10,194 bases of DNA, taken from Anaerolineales bacterium (lineage in GTDB: Bacteria > Chloroflexota > Anaerolineae > UBA7937). Positions 1-6,238 of the stretch are shown here, one piece after another; the stretch's first letter is position 1, and each line of letters begins with the position of its first letter. The stretch lies in assembly GCA_030593425.1 (NCBI GenBank), contig JAUVHF010000045.1, positions 1-10,194 on the forward strand. Direction: 5' to 3'. A program made the translations under genes and the position numbers. The notes beneath the pieces are model-generated. The model saw only the letters and a program-made list of their open reading frames with translations. It had not been told where the DNA came from and did not search any database.

Positions 1-920
1 CCTAGTTGGTATAACGTCTCTATGACCACCGGGTTTCTACCGCGGGGGGAGCCATCTTCCATCTTTATAACTATTCCTAACCCTCTCTCGTCTTGGAGGA
101 CACCGATGGCGAAGTAGCCTTCTGCGCCGGCCTTGGCCACAAGCGTGTTAGGCTTGAGGCCCATCAGTTCCGTCTCCAGCCTGCCACTTGAGCCTCCTAC
201 CATCTCTGGGTAGGAGCGCATCGCTTGTACCACTCGGCGACACGCCTCTTGTCTTGAAGGGGGAAAGTCACGAGGATCCACCAGCCGGGCGTAGGCTAGA
301 GCAGCCCTCCGCATGGGAAGGGCAAAGGCGGGAACGCCGCAGCCATCAACGGCTATGGTAACCGTTTGGGGCTCCATCCCCGCGAAGTGGGCTATGCTTT
401 GCAAGATAGCCTGTTGTACGGGGTGTCCAGGCCTCTCATAATCTTCGATAGAATGGCCTTTATGCAAGGCCAAGGCTAACATGCTCGCGTGCTTGCCAGA
501 GCAGTTATTGTGCAAGACCGAGGGCCCCTCTTTTGCCTCTCGCAACCGTTGAGACGCTACGCTGTCGAAGGGGTAGTGGATGCCACAGTGCAACGCTTCT
601 GCGCTCAACCCGATCTTGGCCAGGATGCCAGACACCGCTTGAAGGTGGATATCCTCGCCGTTGTGAGAGCCGGCCATGACCGCCAACTCCCGGTCGGTGA
701 AGCCGAACCGCGCAGCTGCGCCGCTTTCAAGGAGGGGGATAAGTTGCAGCGGCTTGGCTGCCGAGCGGAGAAAGGTGACGAATTCGCTGTTGCCGATACC
801 TCTCACCACTCGCCCGCTAGCATCCGCGACCACGACCACTCCACGATGAAGGGATTCGACCTTCTCTCCCCTCGTCACCTCCACTAAGGGAGGTCCGGCA
901 CCGATCCCTATCTCACCCAT
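1..920 (-). CDS. Zinc-type L-asparaginase (Asparaginase_II family), 3' end cut by window edge
   Basis: My reading of the reverse strand gives an open frame of 306 codons from the ATG at 918-920 to the window edge. The family (Pfam Asparaginase_II, Rhizobium etli ReAV type) hydrolyses L-asparagine to aspartate and ammonia in the cytoplasm and is unrelated to the E. coli AnsA/AnsB fold. Matching motifs are SAAKP (Ser53-Lys56, an SxxK pair), MAGSHNGE (Ser85), NNCSGKHA (Cys140, Lys143) and DGCGVPAF (Cys194). From memory, ReAV uses Ser48-Lys51, Ser80 and zinc ligands Cys135, Lys138 and Cys189. The spacing here agrees with a constant offset of five residues. VAKAGAEGYF near residue 261 fits the second catalytic lysine. 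Probably only a few dozen C-terminal residues are missing. AAGGAGAGA lies just before the ATG. The start overlaps the last codons of the MFS gene by 8 bp, which suggests translational coupling. Older annotations may call it thermolabile asparaginase. Confidence 0.93.
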   Translation of the reverse strand, partial: MGEIGIGAGPPLVEVTRGEKVESLHRGVVVVADASGRVVRGIGNSEFVTFLRSAAKPLQLIPLLESGAAARFGFTDRELAVMAGSHNGEDIHLQAVSGILAKIGLSAEALHCGIHYPFDSVASQRLREAKEGPSVLHNNCSGKHASMLALALHKGHSIEDYERPGHPVQQAILQSIAHFAGMEPQTVTIAVDGCGVPAFALPMRRAALAYARLVDPRDFPPSRQEACRRVVQAMRSYPEMVGGSSGRLETELMGLKPNTLVAKAGAEGYFAIGVLQDERGLGIVIKMEDGSPRGRNPVVIETLYQL

Positions 921-2064
921 TCTCTCTCCTTGGAAGGCCGAGACAGAAGAGCGCGGCTACCAAGGGGAGGAGGACTAAGAGTTCGAGGCTTCTGAGAAGG
1001 CCGAACCGGTCAGCCAGAAAGCCGGTGACGGCCACGCCGATGCCTCCAGCCGTGAACTGTCCTCCCAAGGCGAACCCCGAAGCCATGGCCGAGCCACTCG
1101 AGAGGAAATTTTGGGCTGTGAAGGTGACGACCGGGGTCAGACCTCCTAGGAAGATCCCCAGAGGAATAACTAGGAGGTGGGGCCACACTCCCGGGGCGGA
1201 CAAGAAAAGGTAAATCATGGGGCTAGAGAGGATGAGGGAGAAAGCGAGAACCCTTCGTGCTCCAAATCGATCAGCAAGGAAGGCGAGCAGAACCCCTCCA
1301 AAGGCGCTGGATATGAGTAATAGGAAAAGTACCTGACTGGTCAAGGAAAGAGTGTACCCCCGGTCTTGATAGAGGAGGGGTAAGTAGGTGGAAAGGCTCA
1401 TAGAAGCCCAAGGGCGGAGGAGAACTATCATGGCTACAGGAACCACCGCTAGCCAGGGAGTAGGTCCCCGCTCTATCGTACCCCTCGTCTCCACAGGGGC
1501 CTTTCCCTTTTCTCTTTCCACGGGGGGTCGGACTAAGAGGAGCGGAAGAACTACCAGCGCCGGGAGGAGGAGCAGGCCTGCGCCTCTCAACCCTAAGTTG
1601 CCAAAGACAGCACCTCCCATCAAGGGGCCTAGAGCGTACCCGATGCTTCCCCCGAAGGAGAAGAGGGCTAGGCTGGTCGCCCTCCGTTCTCCGCTTATCA
1701 CCGAGGCCTGGGCGGCCCCTTGGGGGTGAAAGGCGGCAGACCCCAAGGCGGCTAGAAGGATGCAACCCAAGAGGATAGGATAGCTCCAAGCGTAGGCGGC
1801 TGAAACTATGAAGGCCGCGGTCCAAATGACGCCCAAGGGCCCCAGCATCCGGGGTGTGAATCGATCGGCCAGGTAGCCGAAGAGAGGCTGGGTGAGAGAT
1901 GAGCCCGCTAGGGAGGCTGTGGCTACCAATCCTGCTTGGGTGTAGGTGAGATGGAGGGAAGCCACTAAGAAGGGGAGCATTATCGGGATTATGCTGGGGT
2001 ATAGATCGAGGGTCAGATGGGCCAAAGAGAGGCTCCAGAGGGATCGGTCACGAAATAGGGACAT
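913..2064 (-). CDS. MFS transporter, fosmidomycin-resistance (Fsr)-like
   Basis: A 383-residue, very hydrophobic protein with about 12 predicted membrane helices, the normal length for a bacterial MFS drug or metabolite transporter. The first half has LTLDLYPSIIPIMLPFL (residues 18-34), the MFS motif A GYLADRF (63-69), FHPQGAA (112-118) and the glycine-rich GGSIGYALGPLMGG stretch (138-151). These recall the Fsr family of proton-driven effluxers. A charged cytoplasmic loop (about 181-203) separates the two halves, and motif A recurs as FLADRFGARR (262-271). The substrate cannot be read from sequence; Fsr is known to export fosmidomycin, but many relatives have other cargo. AAAGGAG lies about 11 bases before the ATG. 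The gene has its own candidate promoter and palindrome upstream, and its stop overlaps the asparaginase start. A role in moving asparagine, aspartate or a related amide is possible from context only. Confidence 0.88.
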   Translation of the reverse strand: MSLFRDRSLWSLSLAHLTLDLYPSIIPIMLPFLVASLHLTYTQAGLVATASLAGSSLTQPLFGYLADRFTPRMLGPLGVIWTAAFIVSAAYAWSYPILLGCILLAALGSAAFHPQGAAQASVISGERRATSLALFSFGGSIGYALGPLMGGAVFGNLGLRGAGLLLLPALVVLPLLLVRPPVEREKGKAPVETRGTIERGPTPWLAVVPVAMIVLLRPWASMSLSTYLPLLYQDRGYTLSLTSQVLFLLLISSAFGGVLLAFLADRFGARRVLAFSLILSSPMIYLFLSAPGVWPHLLVIPLGIFLGGLTPVVTFTAQNFLSSGSAMASGFALGGQFTAGGIGVAVTGFLADRFGLLRSLELLVLLPLVAALFCLGLPRRENG

Positions 2065-2101
2065 GTTGAAAAGCTCTCCTTTCGCCCTTGCAGGCTCTAC
2101 C

Positions 2102-2117
2102 TAGAGATGCTTCTCTA
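2102..2117. promoter_or_regulatory. Palindrome in the MFS leader, possible operator
   Basis: TAGAGA - TGCT - TCTCTA is a perfect 6 bp inverted repeat around a 4-base loop. It lies between the candidate MFS promoter (-10 at 2130-2135, start of transcription near 2124) and the MFS start codon at 2064. It would sit just downstream of the transcription start, a usual place for a repressor operator, or form a small RNA hairpin. No regulator gene is in the window, so its function is inferred. Confidence 0.35.
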
Positions 2118-2129
2118 AGAGCGGAGACA

Positions 2130-2158
2130 AAGATACCGCGGATGAGGGTAGTTGTCAA
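2130..2158 (-). promoter_or_regulatory. Candidate internal sigma70 promoter for MFS and asparaginase
   Basis: On the minus strand, TTGACA (2153-2158, perfect -35) is followed after 17 bases by TATCTT (2130-2135, 4 of 6 matches to TATAAT). It lies in the 96 bp gap between tusA and the MFS gene, the longest gap in the seven-gene run, so the last two genes may have their own transcription. The spacer also contains a CTACCCTCAT block that recurs in the ubiB and ZIP promoter regions. Confidence 0.5.
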
Positions 2159-2160
2159 CG

Positions 2161-2394
2161 CTACTGTTGCAACTTGCGTACGTAGACTCGATACTCTCCC
2201 TCTCTCTCCTCCAAGCCTAAATATTCGTTCCCTGTGGCTCGACACCAGGCGGGCATATCCTCTCGGATACCTGGATCTGTGGCCAAGACCTCTAACACCT
2301 CTCCTACTTTGAGTTCCTTCATCTTCCGGGCCGTCTTTATGATGGGCATGGGGCAAAGAAGTCCGAAGGTATCGAGAGTGGCATCTGCTTCCAT
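2161..2394 (-). CDS. tusA: TusA/SirA family sulfur carrier protein
   Basis: A 77-residue protein, the normal size for TusA. The signature LDTFGLLCPMPIIKTARKMK gives the CPxP motif with the persulfide-carrying cysteine at residue 14. The C-terminal half follows the usual beta-alpha-beta pattern (VGEVLEVLATDPGIREDMPAWC). TusA proteins are small cytoplasmic sulfur carriers that accept persulfide from a cysteine desulfurase and pass it to tRNA thiolation, molybdenum cofactor or sulfur-oxidation pathways. It has a second cysteine in the PAWC segment, as many family members do. GAAGGAGAG precedes the ATG by about 10 bases. The gene lies 28 bp downstream of the cysteine-desulfurase-like gene, so the two products are very likely partners. 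Which acceptor it serves cannot be told from this window. Confidence 0.92.
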   Translation of the reverse strand: MEADATLDTFGLLCPMPIIKTARKMKELKVGEVLEVLATDPGIREDMPAWCRATGNEYLGLEEREGEYRVYVRKLQQ

Positions 2395-2422
2395 AGGGGT
2401 AACTCTCCTTCATACATGTGGC

Positions 2423-3583
2423 CTACTGGTGATAGAGGGGCGAGAGCTCCCTCAGCCTTTTCACTATCGGCGGGAGGACTTCTAAAAAGTAGTTCACATC
2501 CTCCATGCTATTCCCCATCCCCAAGGTGAGGAGCAAGGAACCCTGGGCCAGGCTGGGGTCGATCCCCATAGCCTCTAAGACATGGGAGGCTTTCAGCGCT
2601 TGGGAGGTGCAGGCCGAGCCGCTGGAGGCGGCTACCCCTTTCAGGTTCAAAGATAGAAGCATCGCTTCTCCCTCCACGTACTCCACTACTACACTCACAT
2701 GCCCGGGCAGCCGCTGCGTGGGATGGCCGGTGAGGTAGACCCCATCGATCTCCAAGAGCCCTTCAATTAGCCTATCTCGTAAGGGGGTTAGATGGTTCGC
2801 GCGGTCGGCCATCTTTCTTTCGGCCAATTCCGCGGCTACCCCTAGCCCTACGATCCCGGCCACATTCTCCGTGCCCGCGCGTCGACCTCCCTCCTGGATA
2901 CCTCCGTCGATGAAGGGGATGATCCGCGTTCTGCCTCGGATATAAAGGGCTCCTACCCCCTTGGGGCCGTAGAACCCTTGCCCTGCAAGGCTCAAAAGGT
3001 CGACCCCCAACCCTTCCACATCGATGGGGATCGTTCCCACCGTCTGCACCGCGTCCGTATGAAAGGGGAGGCCATGCCTTTTCGCGATTTCGGCTGTCTC
3101 GCCGATGGGCTCCATGGTTCCCGCCTCGTTATTGGCGTGCATGATAGAGACTAGAATCGTCTCCTCAGTGATCGCCTCTTCTACCGAAGTCGGATCGACC
3201 AGGCCATACCGATCTACGGGCACAGAGGTGTAGGTGAAGCCTTGTCGCTCTAGGCTCTTAAGGGAATGGAGCACGGAGTGGTGTTCGATCTGGGAGGTGA
3301 CGATATGCTTGCCTTTTCGCTCCTGGGCCCAAGCCACCCCTTTGAGGGCCAGGTTATTGGCCTCAGTGCCTGAGGAGGTGAAGATGATCTCCTCGGGCTG
3401 GCCGCCAATCAGGCTCGCTACCTTGCCTCTCGCTTCCTCGATAGCCTCTCTCGCCTCCTGCCCCCAATCATGGAGGCTTTGAGGGTTGCCGAAGAACTCC
3501 CCCAGGTAGGGGACCATCGCTTCCATCACCTGGGGGTGGATGGGGGTGGCAGCGCCATAATCGAGATACACCCTTTTCATCAT
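2423..3583 (-). CDS. Cysteine desulfurase-like protein (IscS/NifS fold) lacking the PLP lysine
   Basis: The 386 residues match group I cysteine desulfurases, PLP enzymes that move sulfur from cysteine to a protein persulfide. Conserved parts are YLDYGAATP (6-14), FTSSGTEANNLALKG (68-82, cofactor phosphate loop), EHHSVL (His101, normally stacks on PLP), HANNEAG (149-155), HTDAVQ (Asp177, Gln180), RRAGTENVAG (234-243) and SSGSACTS with the catalytic Cys325. The block that normally reads SGHK-YGPKG is AGQGFYGPKG here. The Schiff-base lysine is Gly203, the phosphate-contacting Ser and His are Ala200 and Gln202, and the DNA codons (gca ggg caa ggg ttc) show no frameshift. The C-terminal S-[IL]-RFSLGR motif, whose arginine binds the cysteine carboxylate, reads SLLLTLGMG. 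A lysine-less IscS with Asp at this place is known from Archaeoglobus fulgidus (from memory). It may therefore be an atypical desulfurase, a sulfur carrier or a scaffold. Two adjacent ATGs (3583, 3580) could start it; tusA follows. Confidence 0.9.
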   Translation of the reverse strand: MMKRVYLDYGAATPIHPQVMEAMVPYLGEFFGNPQSLHDWGQEAREAIEEARGKVASLIGGQPEEIIFTSSGTEANNLALKGVAWAQERKGKHIVTSQIEHHSVLHSLKSLERQGFTYTSVPVDRYGLVDPTSVEEAITEETILVSIMHANNEAGTMEPIGETAEIAKRHGLPFHTDAVQTVGTIPIDVEGLGVDLLSLAGQGFYGPKGVGALYIRGRTRIIPFIDGGIQEGGRRAGTENVAGIVGLGVAAELAERKMADRANHLTPLRDRLIEGLLEIDGVYLTGHPTQRLPGHVSVVVEYVEGEAMLLSLNLKGVAASSGSACTSQALKASHVLEAMGIDPSLAQGSLLLTLGMGNSMEDVNYFLEVLPPIVKRLRELSPLYHQ

Positions 3584-3669
3584 ATATTGGCGATTTCGCC
3601 TCTAGGGTTGGATGGCCTCTAGAGCCCTCTTCAAATCTTCGATGATATCCCCCAATGCACAACGAGGTG

Positions 3670-4113
3670 TTATCGAGAGTTCACAGGACTTTGATCGGAT
3701 AGCCCTGAGAAGAACCCATCTATCAGGGATAGTAACTCCTCTGGAGCGCCATAAGACTTGACTCTGATATTCGGCTCCGTATTGCCTAGGATCATCTTGG
3801 AGACCGTTGAACCTTGGCGGTAGAGACAAAGCACCGGCTTACCCCATTGAAGGGCGGTGGCTATCTCATACCCCACCCCCATGGAGGGCGTTGATACCTC
3901 AGCGATCATGACCTCGGATTCTCGAACCCAGGCTATATCCCGTTCGTAGATCAAAGAGGGTGGGTTCTTCTTCTCCCAGTCGAGGACGTCAGGTCGGGCC
4001 ACATGGGCCGAGGGGACCTCGTGCCCCTTAGCCAGGAGATACTCTACTATCTGGGCGTAGATCTGGGCGTTCTCTCTCCCTCCTACGATGGAACCAGCGA
4101 AATAAACCTTCAT
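3670..4113 (-). CDS. DNPH1/Rcl-like 2'-deoxynucleoside 5'-phosphate N-hydrolase
   Basis: A 147-residue protein of the nucleoside 2-deoxyribosyltransferase superfamily, closest in pattern to mammalian DNPH1 (Rcl), which cleaves the N-glycosidic bond of deoxynucleoside monophosphates. MKVYFAGSIVGGREN (1-15) is the nucleotide-binding start, including the active-site Tyr4. SAHVA (His37), YERDIAWV (Asp59) and AEVSTPSMGVGYE (Glu83) match the catalytic set known for Rcl. The fold ends near IDGFF, and the last 13 residues look like a loose tail. The frame is open further upstream, but the ATG at 4113 is chosen because the family motif starts there and it sits one base after the stop of the preceding gene. 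Likely roles are removal of damaged nucleotides or deoxynucleotide salvage. A true transferase acting on nucleosides is the main alternative. Confidence 0.85.
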   Translation of the reverse strand: MKVYFAGSIVGGRENAQIYAQIVEYLLAKGHEVPSAHVARPDVLDWEKKNPPSLIYERDIAWVRESEVMIAEVSTPSMGVGYEIATALQWGKPVLCLYRQGSTVSKMILGNTEPNIRVKSYGAPEELLSLIDGFFSGLSDQSPVNSR

Positions 4114-4114
4114 C

Positions 4115-5167
4115 TTAGGAGCCCAAAAACGCCTTTTCCTCTTTACCCTCTGGCCAAGGGTACTCTTTATAGTCGTTCCGGCAGGGGGCACCCAGGCTGT
4201 AGGCCACCTTCCGGTTGGTCAAGTCGCCGATGGCCGACCAGAAGGTGGCTAGCCCGTCCACGTGGCCACAGATGGGGGTCTGGTGGTCGGTGAGGATCTC
4301 CCGGGCCAAAGCCCAAGGGTCACTCTCTCTCTTCGACAATACGCTCAATATCTTCTGGAGACGGCGCTTGGAGTTCTCTAGAATGGGTGACTCCATGAGG
4401 TGGCTCAGATCGTCGTGCAGGAAGTGATTGGTAGCAGCGATATGATCGTTTTTAGCCTCTCGTACACGGACCATTTCGGGGTAGGCCTCCACCACGAACA
4501 TATCATCGGGGTCAACGATGGTGTAGTTGAAACTCGAAAGATGTGGCATCTCCTGGGCCATCATCACCGCTTCCTCAGCGGTGGCGCAGGTCTCGAGTAA
4601 GATGCGGGGGATGAGATGGAAGGCGACCCCCGGCTCGACCCTCTCCGGAGCTTTAGTCTCCACCCCGTGTAGGGCCACGAAGAGTCCGTGTTGATTCACC
4701 CCATCATGACGTCCGGAGAGGAGCCCACCGTTCATCCCCAGCGTTGCGTAGTAGGCTTCAGGCTGGGCGGCTATGAGATACCTCAGCCGGGCCCAATAGA
4801 AGGAGTCGTAGTTACGTCCCACTATCGTCCGCCCCTGGCGGCGAAGGGCGAAAGAGGAGCACTCGAGGTTGGTTCCCTCTATGCCCACGATGAGCATCCC
4901 CAGAAGGGCGTCCATCTCCAGATCGAGAGCCTCAGCCCACCCCTCATATTCATCTAGTAGGGTGGGATGGAAACCAGAGATCACATCCCAACACTCCTCG
5001 GCGAAGGTGATCTGGGAAAGGGTCAAAGGCTCTCCTTCCGGCGGTGGGGGGAGGGGGCCTATCTCATGGGCCAGTTGTTGTCCCATCTCTAGGTGGGTCC
5101 CCGCCAGTTGAAGATACCGGTAATCGGCCGCTTTTTCTTCCTCTAGATCGTCTTCTGGTCTAGGCAT
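4115..5167 (-). CDS. C45 peptidase/acyl-CoA:6-APA acyltransferase-like Ntn hydrolase
   Basis: About 350 residues from the ATG at 5167. The pattern fits the AAT/C45 family of Ntn hydrolases (linear amide hydrolases, including fungal isopenicillin N acyltransferase and many bacterial proteins of unknown substrate). The likely nucleophile is the Cys in GTNLECSSFALRR (residue 103 from this start), which autoproteolysis would expose as a new N-terminus. Further family-like blocks are GRTIVGRNYDSFYW, GMNGGLLSGRHDGVNQHGLFVALH, SSFNYTIVDPDDMFVVEAYPE, IAATNHF and the C-terminal SLGAPCRNDYKEY. No signal peptide is visible, so it should be cytoplasmic. Autoproteolytic members usually cut Gly-Cys; here it is Glu-Cys, so processing is uncertain. 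The start at 5167 is preferred over 5200 because GAGAGGA lies about six bases before it. It overlaps the radical SAM gene by 25 bp and ends one base before the DNPH1-like start, so all three are probably co-translated. The amide substrate is unknown. Confidence 0.82.
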   Translation of the reverse strand: MPRPEDDLEEEKAADYRYLQLAGTHLEMGQQLAHEIGPLPPPPEGEPLTLSQITFAEECWDVISGFHPTLLDEYEGWAEALDLEMDALLGMLIVGIEGTNLECSSFALRRQGRTIVGRNYDSFYWARLRYLIAAQPEAYYATLGMNGGLLSGRHDGVNQHGLFVALHGVETKAPERVEPGVAFHLIPRILLETCATAEEAVMMAQEMPHLSSFNYTIVDPDDMFVVEAYPEMVRVREAKNDHIAATNHFLHDDLSHLMESPILENSKRRLQKILSVLSKRESDPWALAREILTDHQTPICGHVDGLATFWSAIGDLTNRKVAYSLGAPCRNDYKEYPWPEGKEEKAFLGS

Positions 5168-6123
5168 TTTGTCCTCTCTTGGATCGGGGAGGGCCTCCAT
5201 TCGATCCCTTGATACGATCCTCGCTGCTCAAGTTCGGTGTCGATCTTGCCCAGCACCGCCATCTTCTCCCGCGACCAGCGAGGAGCGACCAGAAGGTCGC
5301 GGGGTGCCTCGCCCGTTAGCCGCTGGATGACCATATCTGGGGGAAGGCGTTCTAAGAAGTCGCAGACTAGGCTCACATATTCTTCCAGTTCTAATAGTCG
5401 GAATTCGCCCCGCTGATAGATCTCCGCTAGTTTGGTCCCTTTAAGCACATATAGAGAATGGATTTTTATCCCTTCTAGTTCTAAGGAGGCGACGAGATCA
5501 GCGGTGGCCATCATCTCTTCCTTGGTCTCACCGGGCAACCCCAGGATGACATGAGCGCAGATGTTGATCCCTCTCCCTTTAGTCCTCTCTACAGCATCGA
5601 CGAATTGAGCGATATCATGTCCCCGATTGATAAGTTCCAGCGTGTAATCGTGAGCCGATTGCAACCCATACTCCACCCAGAAGTGGCACCGTCTGGCGTA
5701 CTCTTCTAGGAGTTCTAACACCTCATCGGGAGCGCAGTCGGGCCGTGTCCCGATGGAGAGACCTACAACCTCTTGATGCCTTAGAGCCTCGTCGTAAAGG
5801 CTCTTGAGCCTCTCTGCGGGAGCGTAGGTGTTGGTAAAGGCTTGGAAGTAGGCTATGAATTTGCACTTCCCGAACCTGCGCTTGCCGCTCTCTATCCCTG
5901 CTCTTATCTGCTCGCCGAGGGGGACTCCGTTCTCATATGCTCCTGTCCCCGATCCCCTGGGCCCACAGTAGATACAGCCCCCCAAGCCCACCCTTCCATC
6001 CCTATTAGGGCAGGTGAACCCTGCATCGAGGGGGATCTTCTGGACACGACAGCCGAATATCTCCCTCAGATAGCGGCTGAGAGGGCGATACCGTTTCTCT
6101 CCGAAAAGGTCAGGAATTCCCAT
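5143..6123 (-). CDS. Radical SAM protein, TIGR01212/YhcC family
   Basis: A 326-residue protein matching the TIGR01212 family (E. coli YhcC). The start GEKRYRPLSRYLREIFGCRVQKIPLDAGFTCPNRDG is characteristic. The [4Fe-4S] cluster cysteines are Cys38, Cys50 and Cys53 (C-x11-C-x2-C), an atypical long first gap that is normal for this family and related Elp3-like proteins. Later blocks are FIAYFQAFTNTYAP, SIGTRPDCAPDEVLELL, VEYGLQSAHDYTLELINRGHD, HVILGLPGETKEEM and IKIHSLYVLKGTKL, all typical of the radical SAM barrel. The reaction is not established for the family; a role in RNA or protein modification has been suggested. It is the first gene of the minus-strand run, 30 bases below the -10 box of a good promoter. 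An in-frame TGA lies just before the ATG, which fixes the start. GGAGG is 17 bases upstream, further than ideal. Confidence 0.93.
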   Translation of the reverse strand: MGIPDLFGEKRYRPLSRYLREIFGCRVQKIPLDAGFTCPNRDGRVGLGGCIYCGPRGSGTGAYENGVPLGEQIRAGIESGKRRFGKCKFIAYFQAFTNTYAPAERLKSLYDEALRHQEVVGLSIGTRPDCAPDEVLELLEEYARRCHFWVEYGLQSAHDYTLELINRGHDIAQFVDAVERTKGRGINICAHVILGLPGETKEEMMATADLVASLELEGIKIHSLYVLKGTKLAEIYQRGEFRLLELEEYVSLVCDFLERLPPDMVIQRLTGEAPRDLLVAPRWSREKMAVLGKIDTELEQRGSYQGIEWRPSPIQERTKCLDQKTI

Positions 6124-6153
6124 TTTTCAGCCTGGGCGAGCCTCCACAGTTGC

Positions 6154-6182
6154 ATTTTAGCATCGCCAGGGATAAATGACAA
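6154..6182 (-). promoter_or_regulatory. Extended -10 sigma70 promoter for the minus-strand operon
   Basis: Read on the minus strand, TTGTCA (6177-6182) is followed after exactly 17 bases by TAAAAT (6154-6159). Each box has 5 of 6 consensus matches, and TGC directly before TAAAAT makes an extended -10. The expected transcription start is near 6147, about 24 bases before the radical SAM ATG. This is the best promoter in the window and the natural driver of the seven-gene run. Confidence 0.7.
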
Positions 6183-6189
6183 CACGAGA

Positions 6190-6219
6190 TTGACGGGAGT
6201 CGCTTTTCAGATATACAAT
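6190..6219 (+). promoter_or_regulatory. Candidate promoter for the nucleotidyltransferase gene
   Basis: TTGACG (6190-6195) is followed after 18 bases by TACAAT (6214-6219), 5 of 6 matches each. An alternative -10, TATACA (6212-6217), gives a 16-base spacer. Transcription would begin near 6225, so the ATG at 6218 lies inside the -10 region and the next in-frame ATG at 6239 is the likely start, with a leader of only about 14 bases carrying GAAGGTG. Confidence 0.55.
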
Positions 6220-6238
6220 GGTCGAAGGTGAACTTCTG

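Noticed and set aside
2961..3000. Possible frameshift or base-calling error hiding the PLP lysine in the desulfurase-like gene
   Set aside because: The reading frame is continuous, with conserved VDLLS before and YGPKGVGALYIR after the altered residues, so no indel explains the change. Simple substitution errors would need several hits.
3584..3669. Gap between the DNPH1-like and desulfurase-like genes, where one frame ends in a helix-like DIIEDLKRALEAIQP
   Set aside because: No start codon with a ribosome site opens this frame within the gap, and the DNPH1-like protein already ends where the family does, so a frameshifted tail is not needed. No good promoter is visible either.
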